Positions 9,428-16,724 of a stretch of 32,328 nt of DNA are shown here, piece by piece. Each line of letters starts with the position of its first letter. Within the stretch, counting starts at the first letter, position 1. Source of the stretch: BOG-933 sp037147415 (lineage in GTDB: Bacteria > Pseudomonadota > Alphaproteobacteria > Azospirillales > Azospirillaceae); the NCBI GenBank assembly GCA_037147415.1, contig JBAWVF010000025.1, positions 1-32,328 on the forward strand, in the 5' to 3' direction. The translations under genes and the position numbers were made by a program. Under the pieces are notes generated by a model, which did no database searches, was not told the DNA's origin, and was given only the letters and a program-made list of their open reading frames with translations.

Positions 9428-10186
9428 ATGGGCCAGAAAATTAATCCGATCGGGCTGCGAGTTGGTATCAATCGTACCTGGGACAGCCGTTGGTTTGCGT
9501 CTCGCGACTATGCTGTATTGTTACACCAGGACCTAAAGCTGCGTAATCATTTGCTGAGTTCACTTCAACAGGCGGGGTGCTCAAAGGTTATCATCGAGCG
9601 CCCGGCAAAGCGAGCGCGTATAACAATTCATGCTGCTCGCCCTGGTGTTGTTATTGGCAAAAAAGGCGCGGACATAGAAAAATTACGCACTGAACTTGGT
9701 AAGATGACCGGAAGTGAGGTCAGTCTTAACATTGTTGAGATACGTAAGCCCGAGATTGATGCGCGTCTAATTGCTGAAAATATATCGAGTCAATTGGAAC
9801 GACGTGTTGCCTTTCGCCGGGCAATGAAGCGGGCTGTTCAGTCAGCGATGCGTCTAGGGGCGCATGGTATCCGGATTAATTGTTCCGGTCGTCTTGGTGG
9901 GGCCGAAATCGCGCGAATGGAATGGTATCGAGAAGGACGGGTGCCATTGCATACCCTACGTGCCGATATAGACTATGGTGTTGCAACAGCTAAGACAACC
10001 TACGGAACCTGTGGTGTAAAAGTTTGGGTATTTAAAGGCGAGATATTGCAGCACGACCCGATGGCACAGGACAAGAGGGCTGGTGAGGCACAGAGCGGTT
10101 CGCCACGTCCTGAAGGACGTGAGCGTGATCACGACCGCCGCGATCGTGACCGCGGTCAGGACCGCGGCCACGATCGTGATCGCTAA
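9428..10186 (+). CDS. rpsC: 30S ribosomal protein S3 with Arg/Asp-rich C-terminal tail
   Basis: S3 forms the mRNA entry site with S4 and S5 and has helicase-assisting activity there. The 252-residue product begins MGQKINPIGLRVGINRTWDS, contains the KH-domain GXXG as VIGKKGADIEKL, and the C-terminal domain RMEWYREGRVPLHTLRADID. Conserved sequence ends near GEILQHDPMAQDKRA (about residue 217). The last 35 residues are an Arg/Asp/His/Gly-rich, probably disordered tail (GRERDHDRRDRDRGQ and on). The DNA of that tail is full of inverted repeats, listed separately. Tails here vary in length across alphaproteobacteria. rplP follows after 14 bases. Confidence 0.96.
   Translation: MGQKINPIGLRVGINRTWDSRWFASRDYAVLLHQDLKLRNHLLSSLQQAGCSKVIIERPAKRARITIHAARPGVVIGKKGADIEKLRTELGKMTGSEVSLNIVEIRKPEIDARLIAENISSQLERRVAFRRAMKRAVQSAMRLGAHGIRINCSGRLGGAEIARMEWYREGRVPLHTLRADIDYGVATAKTTYGTCGVKVWVFKGEILQHDPMAQDKRAGEAQSGSPRPEGRERDHDRRDRDRGQDRGHDRDR
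10104..10178 (+). repeat. Run of inverted repeats in the 3' end of rpsC
   Basis: Three inverted repeats follow each other inside the coding sequence. CACGTCCT (10104-10111) pairs with AGGACGTG (10114-10121). CGTGATCACG at 10124-10133 is a perfect 10-bp palindrome. The 17-base arm 10141-10157 pairs with 10160-10176 at 16 of 17 positions (A10149/C10168 is the mismatch), and the stem extends by G10140-T10177 and C10139-G10178. Part of this self-complementarity comes from alternating Arg and Asp codons, but the length of the last stem stands out. Confidence 0.7.
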
Positions 10187-10200
10187 AAGGAGCCGGGGTT

Positions 10201-10626
10201 ATGCTGAGTCCAAAGCGTACAAAGTATCGTAAGGCGCATAAGGGACGTATATCCGGAGCGGCAAAGGGTGGATTTTCGTTGAGCTTTGGCTCAATGGGTT
10301 TGAAAGCTCTTGAGCCGGCAAGGATCACGTCGCGGCAGATTGAGGCTGCGCGGCGGGCGCTTACACGTCATATCAAGCGGCAAGGCCGCGTGTGGATTCG
10401 GATATTCCCAGACGTGCCGATTTCATCTAAGCCGGCCGAAGTGCGTATGGGCTCCGGTAAAGGTGCTCCCGAGTTTTGGGCGGCCCGTGTTAATCCGGGG
10501 CGGATTATGTTCGAGCTTGATGGCGTTCCCGGTGATATAGCGGCCAGGGCTTTTGAGTTAGCGGCTGCTAAGCTGCCAATCAAGACCCGTATTGTAACAC
10601 GACTGGGCGAGGAGGCCGCAGTATGA
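10201..10626 (+). CDS. rplP: 50S ribosomal protein L16
   Basis: L16 is a late-assembling protein that positions the A-site tRNA elbow and organises the peptidyl transferase region. The 141-residue product starts MLSPKRTKYRKAHKGRISG, contains RIFPDVPISSKPAEVRMGSG and GAPEFWAARVNPGRIMFEL. Arg82 in EVRMGSG corresponds to the arginine hydroxylated by YcfD-type oxygenases in E. coli. AAAAGGAG lies about 8 bases upstream. Its stop overlaps the rpmC start (ATGA). Confidence 0.98.
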   Translation: MLSPKRTKYRKAHKGRISGAAKGGFSLSFGSMGLKALEPARITSRQIEAARRALTRHIKRQGRVWIRIFPDVPISSKPAEVRMGSGKGAPEFWAARVNPGRIMFELDGVPGDIAARAFELAAAKLPIKTRIVTRLGEEAAV

Positions 10627-10829
10627 AGGCGGAAGACTTGCGAGGCCATACGGCGGATGAGCTGAACAGCCAGCTGCTTACCCTAAAGCGGGAGCAGTTC
10701 AATTTGCGCTTTCAGAAGGCCTCCGGACAGCTGGAGAACACAGCGCGGGTTGGAGCAGTTCGGCGTGATATCGCGCGTATTAAGACAATCCTGGGCCAGC
10801 GGTTGGTCGCTGTCTCAGGAACCAAGTAA
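10623..10829 (+). CDS. rpmC: 50S ribosomal protein L29
   Basis: L29 lies beside L23 at the tunnel exit and forms part of the SRP/trigger-factor docking surface. The 68-residue product is a typical two-helix L29: MKAEDLRGHTADELNSQLL, KREQFNLRFQKASGQLENT and a C-terminal helix with RRDIARIKTIL. It overlaps rplP by four bases and is followed by rpsQ after 14 bases. Confidence 0.96.
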   Translation: MKAEDLRGHTADELNSQLLTLKREQFNLRFQKASGQLENTARVGAVRRDIARIKTILGQRLVAVSGTK

Positions 10830-10843
10830 CGCAGGAGACAGGC

Positions 10844-11098
10844 ATGCCCCGGCGCGTATTGCAGGGCACGGTGGTCAGTGACAAAGGTGACAAGACTATT
10901 ATTGTTTTGGTCGAGCGCCGTGTCATGCACCCCGTCTATAAGAAGTTTATTCGGCAATCCAAACGTTATGCAGCTCATGATGAGGCTAACCGGTTTAAGC
11001 CCGGTGATGTTGTCTCAATTGAGGAGAGTCGCCCGATTTCTAAGCGTAAGCGTTGGGTGGTCGTCGTCGAAGGGGCTAATGGCCCGTTAGTGGCGTGA
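10844..11098 (+). CDS. rpsQ: 30S ribosomal protein S17
   Basis: S17 is a primary 16S rRNA binder of the 5' domain. The 84-residue OB-fold product begins MPRRVLQGTVVSDKGDKTII and has RRVMHPVYKKFIRQSKRYAA and ESRPISKRKRWVVV, all typical. GCAGGAGA stands about 8 bases ahead of the ATG. It lies 14 bases after rpmC and 13 before rplN. Confidence 0.97.
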   Translation: MPRRVLQGTVVSDKGDKTIIVLVERRVMHPVYKKFIRQSKRYAAHDEANRFKPGDVVSIEESRPISKRKRWVVVVEGANGPLVA

Positions 11099-11111
11099 AG
11101 GGGTAATACAC

Positions 11112-11480
11112 ATGATCCAGATGCAAACCAACCTGGAGGTTGCCGATAACAGCGGCGCGCGCCGGGTGCAGTGCATCAAGGTCATCGGCGGCTCTAAGCG
11201 AAAAGTTGCTTCGGTCGGCGATGTCATAGTGGTGTCAGTTAAGGAAGCTATTCCTCGTGGGCGCGTTAAAAAGGGTGACGTCCATCGTGCGGTCATTGTT
11301 CGTACGGCAAAGGAGATCAGGCGGCCAGATGGCAGCTCCATCAGATTTGACAGGAATGCTGCCGTCCTGATTAATAAACAGTGTGAGCCGATTGGGACTC
11401 GAATCTTCGGGCCGGTTACCCGTGAACTACGTGGTAAGAAGTTTATGAAGATTATCTCTTTGGCGCCGGAGGTGCTGTGA
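11112..11480 (+). CDS. rplN: 50S ribosomal protein L14
   Basis: L14 lies at the subunit interface and forms bridges to 16S rRNA; it is also the target of the silencing factor RsfS. The product is 122 residues, exactly the usual length, with MIQMQTNLEVADNSGARRVQ, VSVKEAIPRGRVKKGDVHRAV and IFGPVTRELR. Start follows rpsQ by 13 bases with GAAGGGG as the ribosome binding site. The TGA stop shares its last base with the ATG of rplX. Confidence 0.98.
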   Translation: MIQMQTNLEVADNSGARRVQCIKVIGGSKRKVASVGDVIVVSVKEAIPRGRVKKGDVHRAVIVRTAKEIRRPDGSSIRFDRNAAVLINKQCEPIGTRIFGPVTRELRGKKFMKIISLAPEVL

Positions 11481-11800
11481 TGTCGGGACTTAAGGTCAAG
11501 ACCAAAGATAAGGTCGTGGTTATCACGGGTCGCGATAAGGGTAAAGCAGGCGAAGTGCTTAAGGTTATGGTTAAGCAAAACCGTGTTGTCGTACGCGGAG
11601 TTAACTTAGTCACTAAGCACGAGCGGCCCAGCGCTAATGCCCAGGGCGGAATTAAAGAGATTGAGGCCCCGATACACGTCTCAAATATTTCCCACATTGA
11701 TCCAAAGTCTGGTCAGCCGACCCGGGTCGGTTACAAGTTTTTGGAGGATGGACGCAAGGTCCGTGTCGCCCGTCGGTCGGGTGAAGTGATTGATCTCTGA
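11480..11800 (+). CDS. rplX: 50S ribosomal protein L24
   Basis: L24 initiates 50S assembly and lies near the tunnel exit. From ATG 11480 (overlapping the rplN stop as TGATG) the product is 106 residues; an in-frame GTG one codon upstream is possible but less likely. The KOW motif KDKVVVITGRDKGKAGEVL is at residues about 9-27, followed by GVNLVTKHERPSANAQGG and GYKFLEDGRKVRVARRSGEV. rplE follows after 16 bases. Confidence 0.96.
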   Translation: MSGLKVKTKDKVVVITGRDKGKAGEVLKVMVKQNRVVVRGVNLVTKHERPSANAQGGIKEIEAPIHVSNISHIDPKSGQPTRVGYKFLEDGRKVRVARRSGEVIDL

Positions 11801-11816
11801 GGAAGGGCCGAGCAAT

Positions 11817-12356
11817 ATGACCAGATTTATGCAACGCTATGAAAGCGTGATCCGGCCGGCCCTTAAGTCGGAGTTTAAGTACGGAAACGATATGGAAGTG
11901 CCGCGTCTTGAAAAGATTGTTATCAATATGGGGGTTGGCGAAGCGACTGCGGATAGCAAGCGCATTACCCAGGCGGTAAATGAATTGACAGCGATTTCCG
12001 GTCAAAGGCCGGTTGTGACTAAGTCACGCAAGTCGATTGCTCAGTTTAAGCTTCGCGAGGGCATGGCAATTGGCTGCAAAGTCACGTTGCGTCGTGACCG
12101 CATGTATGAGTTTCTGGACCGCCTTGTTACGATTGCGCTGCCGCGCGTTCGTGATTTTCGCGGTGTGTCTGGTTCCAGTTTTGACGGTCGTGGCAACTAC
12201 GCGATGGGCGTCAAGGAGCAGATCATCTTTCCAGAAATTGACTATGATAAGATTGATCAGGTTCGTGGCATGGACATTATAATTGTTACGACGGCAAAGA
12301 CCGACAAAGAAGCGAAGGCTCTTCTGCGCGGTTTCGATATGCCGTTCATCAACTGA
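11817..12356 (+). CDS. rplE: 50S ribosomal protein L5
   Basis: L5 binds 5S rRNA in the central protuberance and touches the P-site tRNA. From ATG 11817 the product is 179 residues, the family length, starting MTRFMQRYESVIRPAL, with KIVINMGVGEATADSK, KSRKSIAQFKLREGMAIG and FDGRGNYAMGVKEQIIFPEI. A frame-open start upstream (11790) would overlap rplX and adds no family sequence. GAGGAAGG lies about 10 bases before the chosen ATG. Confidence 0.97.
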   Translation: MTRFMQRYESVIRPALKSEFKYGNDMEVPRLEKIVINMGVGEATADSKRITQAVNELTAISGQRPVVTKSRKSIAQFKLREGMAIGCKVTLRRDRMYEFLDRLVTIALPRVRDFRGVSGSSFDGRGNYAMGVKEQIIFPEIDYDKIDQVRGMDIIIVTTAKTDKEAKALLRGFDMPFIN

Positions 12357-12375
12357 AGCGGCGGAGATCGGAATT

Positions 12376-12681
12376 ATGGCAAAGACCAGTGCCGTCCAGA
12401 AGAATAAGCGTCGCGAAAAGCTGGTGAAACAGTATGCCGAAAAGCGTTCTCGTTTGAAGGCCATGGCTAAGGACTCGTCGGTAGCACCAGAAGATCAGTT
12501 TGCGGCTCGACTGAAGTTGGCTGAAATGCCTCGCAATTCAAGCAGAACGCGCGTTCGAAATCGGTGTGAGTTGACCGGTCGGCCTCGTGCGTTTTATCGT
12601 AAATTTAAGTTGTCTCGCATCGCGCTGCGGGAGTTGGCCTCAACAGGCCATATCCCCGGTATGGTGAAGTCGAGCTGGTAA
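12376..12681 (+). CDS. rpsN: 30S ribosomal protein S14, zinc-free type
   Basis: S14 is a late-assembling protein of the 30S head. The product is 101 residues from ATG 12376 (MAKTSAVQKNKRREKLVKQ). It has NRCELTGRPRAFYRKFKLSR with only the one Cys, so it is the long, zinc-independent (C-) form and does not depend on zinc as the short CxxC form does. The frame is open upstream into rplE, but the usual length and the GGAG site (12363-12366) fit the chosen start. Confidence 0.97.
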   Translation: MAKTSAVQKNKRREKLVKQYAEKRSRLKAMAKDSSVAPEDQFAARLKLAEMPRNSSRTRVRNRCELTGRPRAFYRKFKLSRIALRELASTGHIPGMVKSSW

Positions 12682-12696
12682 GAGGGATCAGAGAAG

Positions 12697-13095
12697 ATGG
12701 CGTTGAGCGATCCCCTTGGCGATATGCTGACTCGGATTCGTAATGGTCAGCGTGCGCGTATGGCTGCGGTTGATAGCCCGGCTTCGAATTTGCGCATGAA
12801 CGTGCTTGAGGTTTTAAAGCGCGAGGGCTATATCCGTGGATATTCGCGTCGCGAGGTTAGGCTTGGTGTAGTGTCTTTACGCATTGAGCTGAAGTACCAT
12901 GAAGGCGAACCGGTGATTAAGCATATTTCCCGGATTTCAAAGCCTGGACGGCGTGTCTATTCTAAAATCGCAGATCTGCAGCGGGTTTTTAACGGTTTGG
13001 GCATATCCATTCTGTCAACCCCTCGCGGTGTCATGTCGGACAACGAAGCCCGCGCTGCCAATGTTGGTGGCGAGGTGCTGTGCCGCCTGTTCTAA
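12697..13095 (+). CDS. rpsH: 30S ribosomal protein S8
   Basis: S8 binds helix 21 of 16S rRNA and is the translational repressor of the spc operon in E. coli. The 132-residue product starts MALSDPLGDMLTRIRNGQRA and carries LKYHEGEPVIKHISRISKPG and ISILSTPRGVMSDNEARA, then ends GGEVLCRLF, the conserved C-terminus. It follows rpsN by 15 bases and precedes rplF by 12. I could not identify an S8-target mimic upstream of rplE by eye. Confidence 0.98.
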   Translation: MALSDPLGDMLTRIRNGQRARMAAVDSPASNLRMNVLEVLKREGYIRGYSRREVRLGVVSLRIELKYHEGEPVIKHISRISKPGRRVYSKIADLQRVFNGLGISILSTPRGVMSDNEARAANVGGEVLCRLF

Positions 13096-13107
13096 GGAGC
13101 CGGACTA

Positions 13108-13641
13108 ATGTCGCGCATTGGTAAACACCCCGTGCCGGTACCTGCGGGCGTCGACGTTGTCGTCGATGGTCAGAAGGTTTTGGCGAAGGGCAAGCTTGGT
13201 GAACTGTCCATTGTTCTGATTGATGATATCGTGGCTAAGCTGGAAGACAGCAAAGTCGTGGTTCTACCTCGGACTGATTCTCGGCGAGCCCGAGTTAATT
13301 GGGGAACGGCAAGAACCAGGGTTAGCAATTTGGTTAAGGGTGTTAGCGTCGGGTTTACAGTTAACCTTGAGATCAATGGAGTGGGCTATCGTGCCGCTGT
13401 GCAAGGAAAAGACCTTGTGCTCCAACTTGGCTACAGCCACGATATAAAGTACGCAATCCCTGACGGGATTACGATTAAGGCCGAAAAGCCAACCGCCATT
13501 TCGATTTTCGGCAGTGACCGCCAGAAGGTTGGGCAGGTTGCGGCTGAAATACGCAGCTATCGCAAACCGGAACCGTACAAAGGTAAAGGCATTAAGTACG
13601 ATACCGAGGTTTTGCTGCGTAAGGAAGGTAAGAAAAAGTAA
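13108..13641 (+). CDS. rplF: 50S ribosomal protein L6
   Basis: L6 is located near the GTPase-factor binding site of the large subunit. The 177-residue product starts MSRIGKHPVPVPAGVDVVVD and shows the duplicated L6 fold: first unit to about residue 80, second with GVGYRAAVQGKDLVLQLGYS and IFGSDRQKVGQVAAEIRSYR, ending with the signature EPYKGKGIKYDTE. GGAG is 7-8 bases before the ATG. It is 12 bases after rpsH. Confidence 0.98.
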   Translation: MSRIGKHPVPVPAGVDVVVDGQKVLAKGKLGELSIVLIDDIVAKLEDSKVVVLPRTDSRRARVNWGTARTRVSNLVKGVSVGFTVNLEINGVGYRAAVQGKDLVLQLGYSHDIKYAIPDGITIKAEKPTAISIFGSDRQKVGQVAAEIRSYRKPEPYKGKGIKYDTEVLLRKEGKKK

Positions 13642-13655
13642 GCGGGGCGAGAGTC

Positions 13656-14018
13656 ATGGATAAAGCCAAGAAATTGAACTTGCGCCGTAAGCTCCGGGTT
13701 CGTACCCGGATCGCACTTGTCTCTGGAGGTCGCTTACGGCTTTCAGTGCATCGTTCGAGCAAGCATATTTATGCGCAGGTTATAGACGATTCTGTAGGCA
13801 GGACACTTGTAGCGGCGTCGTCACTTGACAAGGGCTTGCGTGGACAGTTTAAGACAGGCGCCGATGTTGAGGCGGCCAAGCTTGTTGGCAAGTTAGTTGC
13901 TGAGCGTGCTGCTGCTGCTGGGGTGTCTGCCGTGGTTTTTGACCGGGGCGGGTACCTGTTTCATGGCCGGGTGAAGGCGTTGGCCGAGGCCGCGCGTGAA
14001 GCTGGATTGTTGTTTTAG
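13656..14018 (+). CDS. rplR: 50S ribosomal protein L18
   Basis: L18 binds 5S rRNA with L5 and attaches it to the central protuberance. The 120-residue product starts MDKAKKLNLRRKLRVRTRIA and has RLSVHRSSKHIYAQVIDD, AAKLVGKLVAERAAAAGV, VVFDRGGYLFHGRVKALAEA and ends REAGLLF, the typical L18 terminus. GGGGCGAGAG precedes the start. It lies 14 bases after rplF. Confidence 0.97.
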   Translation: MDKAKKLNLRRKLRVRTRIALVSGGRLRLSVHRSSKHIYAQVIDDSVGRTLVAASSLDKGLRGQFKTGADVEAAKLVGKLVAERAAAAGVSAVVFDRGGYLFHGRVKALAEAAREAGLLF

Positions 14019-14043
14019 TCGGCGTCGCAAAGGGAGCCTGAAG

Positions 14044-14625
14044 ATGGCACGAGAGAAAGGCGAACGGGGCGACCGCGAACGGCAGCCACGGGACCGCGAG
14101 GAGAGCGAATTAATCGAAAAGTTGGTCAGCATCAACCGTGTGGCCAAGGTGGTCAAAGGTGGTCGCCGGTTCGGCTTTGCGGCCTTGGTTGTCGTCGGTG
14201 ACGGTAAGGGGCGCGTCGGTGTCGGTTCTGGAAAGGCGCGTGAAGTTCCGGAGGCGATTCGAAAGGCGACTGATCAAGCTAAGCGAACTATGATTCGGGT
14301 ACCGCTTCGTGAGGCCCGTACCTTGCACCATGATGTCCAAGGCCATTTTGGGGCGGGACGGGTTGTTTTGCGTGCTGCACCGGGTGGTACCGGTATCATT
14401 GCCGGTGGCCCGATGCGTGCTATTTTTGAGGCGCTTGGTGTTCAAGATGTGGTTACTAAGTCGATAGGGACATCCAACCCGCACAACATGATTAAAGCGA
14501 CCTTTGATGCGCTCGGGCAAGTGGTTAGCCCGCGTGTGGTAGCGGCGCGTCGTGGCCGCCGGGTGTCGGATATTTTGGGTCGTCGTGACACTCCTGAGGC
14601 CAAGGAGGCCGCGGTAAATGCCTGA
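14044..14625 (+). CDS. rpsE: 30S ribosomal protein S5 with charged N-terminal extension
   Basis: S5 forms the mRNA entry site with S3 and S4 and affects accuracy. From ATG 14044 the product has 193 residues. The first about 20 are Arg/Glu/Asp-rich (MAREKGERGDRERQPRDREE), longer than the E. coli form, before the S5 domain LIEKLVSINRVAKVVKGGRR. The loop GGRRFGFAALVVVGDGKGRV and the C-terminal GTSNPHNMIKATFDAL are standard. The frame is open 48 bases upstream into rplR, but GGGAG at 14032-14036 sits correctly before 14044. The stop overlaps the rpmD start. Confidence 0.97.
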   Translation: MAREKGERGDRERQPRDREESELIEKLVSINRVAKVVKGGRRFGFAALVVVGDGKGRVGVGSGKAREVPEAIRKATDQAKRTMIRVPLREARTLHHDVQGHFGAGRVVLRAAPGGTGIIAGGPMRAIFEALGVQDVVTKSIGTSNPHNMIKATFDALGQVVSPRVVAARRGRRVSDILGRRDTPEAKEAAVNA

Positions 14626-14824
14626 AGCTAATTTAAAACAAGCTCAGACCCTAATCGTAACCCAGATTGGCAGTCCGATTGGGCGACGGTTTGACCAGAG
14701 AGCTACCCTTATAGGGCTTGGCTTGAATAAATTACATCGGACTCGCGAGTTGCCAGACACTGCAGCAGTACGCGGTATGGTGGCTAAAGTCTTGCACCTT
14801 GTCCGGGTTGAGCAGGGCGACTGA
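14618..14824 (+). CDS. rpmD: 50S ribosomal protein L30
   Basis: L30 is a small non-essential-in-many-lineages protein of the 5S region of the large subunit. The 68-residue product has LIVTQIGSPIGRRFDQRATL and LGLNKLHRTRELPDTAAVRG, the L30 signature, then a helix MVAKVLHLVRV. It starts 8 bases inside the end of rpsE, with AAGGAGGCC just upstream of the ATG. rplO begins 22 bases later. Confidence 0.96.
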   Translation: MPEANLKQAQTLIVTQIGSPIGRRFDQRATLIGLGLNKLHRTRELPDTAAVRGMVAKVLHLVRVEQGD

Positions 14825-14846
14825 CAGTATCCTGAGGGCTCTGAGT

Positions 14847-15302
14847 ATGAAACTTAATCAAATTTGTGATAATGATGGCGCAACCAAAGCGCGTATGCGT
14901 GTTGGTCGCGGCATTGGCTCTGGCAAGGGCAAGACCTGTGGTCGTGGTGTTAAGGGCCAGAAGGCGCGAACCGGTGTAGCAATTAAGGGCTTTGAGGGCG
15001 GTCAGATGCCGCTTTCTCGGCGACTCCCGAAGCGCGGCTTTAATCCTTTGGTTGTGGCTGACTATGCCGAGGTAAATGTCGGGCGCATTCAGCAGGCAAT
15101 CGAGGCTGGACGACTTAATGGCAGCGAACCTGTTACTGCTCTTACGTTGCAGGGTGCCGGTTTGGTTCGTGATGGACAGTCTCGTGTTCGACTTCTTGGT
15201 AAAGGGACAATTTCGGCCAAACTCACGATATGCGTTACCAGTGCAAGCAAGGGCGCGATTGCTTTGGTCGAGTCGGCTGGTGGTAACGTTTCCGTTAAGT
15301 GA
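14847..15302 (+). CDS. rplO: 50S ribosomal protein L15
   Basis: L15 is an early-to-mid assembly protein reaching deep into 23S rRNA through its N-terminal arm. From ATG 14847 the product is 151 residues: MKLNQICDNDGATKARMRVG, then GRGIGSGKGKTCGRGVKGQK and GFEGGQMPLSRRLPKRGFNP, the basic glycine-rich arm. The C-terminal domain has KLTICVTSASKGAIALVESAG. A frame-open start at 14799 would overlap rpmD and has no family sequence. A strong terminator follows 7 bases after the stop. Confidence 0.97.
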   Translation: MKLNQICDNDGATKARMRVGRGIGSGKGKTCGRGVKGQKARTGVAIKGFEGGQMPLSRRLPKRGFNPLVVADYAEVNVGRIQQAIEAGRLNGSEPVTALTLQGAGLVRDGQSRVRLLGKGTISAKLTICVTSASKGAIALVESAGGNVSVK

Positions 15303-15309
15303 CTTCAGA

Positions 15310-15337
15310 TTGAGGGGCTCGGCCCCTCGATTTTTTT
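15310..15337 (+). terminator. Intrinsic terminator between rplO and secY
   Basis: TTGAGGGGC (15310-15318) pairs with GCCCCTCGA (15322-15330; one G-U) around a TCG loop, and seven T (15331-15337) follow at once. This is a textbook rho-independent terminator. It splits the spc operon before secY. No promoter is evident in the 43 bases between it and secY, so secY and adk are likely fed by partial read-through. Confidence 0.88.
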
Positions 15338-15380
15338 GAATGTGTATCACCCCGGCACTTGGGAATAGAGGACTAAAGCA

Positions 15381-16724
15381 ATGGCATCAGCCGCAGAACA
15401 GCTGGCCGCCAATATTAATTTTGGAGCCTTTTCAAAGGCGACAGAACTCAAGAATCGATTGTGGTTTACGCTGTGCGCACTTGTTGTGTACCGCTTAGGG
15501 ACGTATGTCCCACTGCCTGGAATAGATCCACAAATATTCCACGATGTCTTTAGTAAGCAGGGTGGGGGCATCCTTGGAATGTTCGATATGTTTTCGGGTG
15601 GCGCGCTTGGCCGGATGACTATTTTCGCTTTAAATATTATGCCTTACATTTCAGCTTCCATCATCATTCAGCTCTTGACTGCAACATCCCCCGCTTTGGA
15701 GGGGTTAAAGAAGGAAGGAGAGAGTGGTCGAAAAAAGCTAAATCAGTACACGCGTTTTTTGACTGTGTTTTTGGCTGCGGTTCAGGCATATGGCTTGTCG
15801 GTTGGTCTGGAAGGTATGCAATCTGGAAGTGCTGTTGCTGTAGTTGATCCGGGATTCTTTTTTCGAGTAAGTACAGTTATTTCGCTTGTTGGCGGAACGA
15901 TGTTTTTAATGTGGCTTGGCGAGCAAATTACGGCCCGTGGTGTCGGTAACGGTATTTCGCTTGTGATATTTGCTGGTATTGTTGCCAATCTTCCGAAAGC
16001 ATTAGCCAGCACGTTGGAGATGGGGCGCACCGGAGCTATCTCGACGTTGTTTATAATAGTTATGTTATTCATGTCTGTTGCTGTTGTAGCGTTTATCGTA
16101 TTTATGGAGCGCGCTCAACGTCGAGTCATTGTGCAGTACCCAAAGCGACAGCAAGGAAATCGTATGTCCGGCGGTGAAGCATCTCATTTACCGCTTAAGC
16201 TTAATACTTCGGGTGTGATCCCGCCGATTTTTGCTAGCTCCCTTTTGTTGTTGCCTTTGACAATTGTCGGGTTTGCGGGTGGAAAGGGGCCGGATTGGCT
16301 TCAGGCTCTCTCGGGCTTTGTAACTCACGGCTCATGGCTTTATATGGTACTCTATTCTGCCTTAATTGTGTTCTTTGCCTTTTTCTACACGGCGATTGTG
16401 TTTAACCCGGTCGAGACGGCCGATAATCTGAAAAAGTATGGTGGTTTTATTCCCGGAATTCGACCAGGTAAAAATACTGCTGATTATCTTGACTTTGTTT
16501 TATCTCGGCTGACGGTAATCGGTTCGGCTTATTTGGCCCTAGTTTGTCTTTTGCCTGAATTCTTGATTTCTTCTCAGTCTTTGCCCTTTTACTTTGGTGG
16601 CACTAGTTTGCTGATTGTCGTCAGTGTGACCATGGATACGGTTGCACAAATTCATTCGCATCTGCTTGCTCATCAATATGAAGGCCTGATTAAAAAGGCT
16701 AAGCTAAGGGGGAGGAGAGTTTAA
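15381..16724 (+). CDS. secY: Sec translocase channel subunit SecY
   Basis: SecY is the protein-conducting channel of the inner membrane, working with SecE, SecG and SecA. The 447-residue product shows ten hydrophobic segments. Recognisable blocks are RLGTYVPLPGIDPQ (TM1/plug side), MPYISASIIIQLLTATSP (TM2), GNGISLVIFAGIVANLP (TM4-5), and the C-terminal loops FNPVETADNLKKYGGFIPGI and HLLAHQYEGLIKKAKLRGRR. Third positions are notably A/T-rich compared with fusA or tuf. It begins 43 bases after an intrinsic terminator, and its TAA is followed at once by the ATG of adk. Confidence 0.98.
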   Translation: MASAAEQLAANINFGAFSKATELKNRLWFTLCALVVYRLGTYVPLPGIDPQIFHDVFSKQGGGILGMFDMFSGGALGRMTIFALNIMPYISASIIIQLLTATSPALEGLKKEGESGRKKLNQYTRFLTVFLAAVQAYGLSVGLEGMQSGSAVAVVDPGFFFRVSTVISLVGGTMFLMWLGEQITARGVGNGISLVIFAGIVANLPKALASTLEMGRTGAISTLFIIVMLFMSVAVVAFIVFMERAQRRVIVQYPKRQQGNRMSGGEASHLPLKLNTSGVIPPIFASSLLLLPLTIVGFAGGKGPDWLQALSGFVTHGSWLYMVLYSALIVFFAFFYTAIVFNPVETADNLKKYGGFIPGIRPGKNTADYLDFVLSRLTVIGSAYLALVCLLPEFLISSQSLPFYFGGTSLLIVVSVTMDTVAQIHSHLLAHQYEGLIKKAKLRGRRV

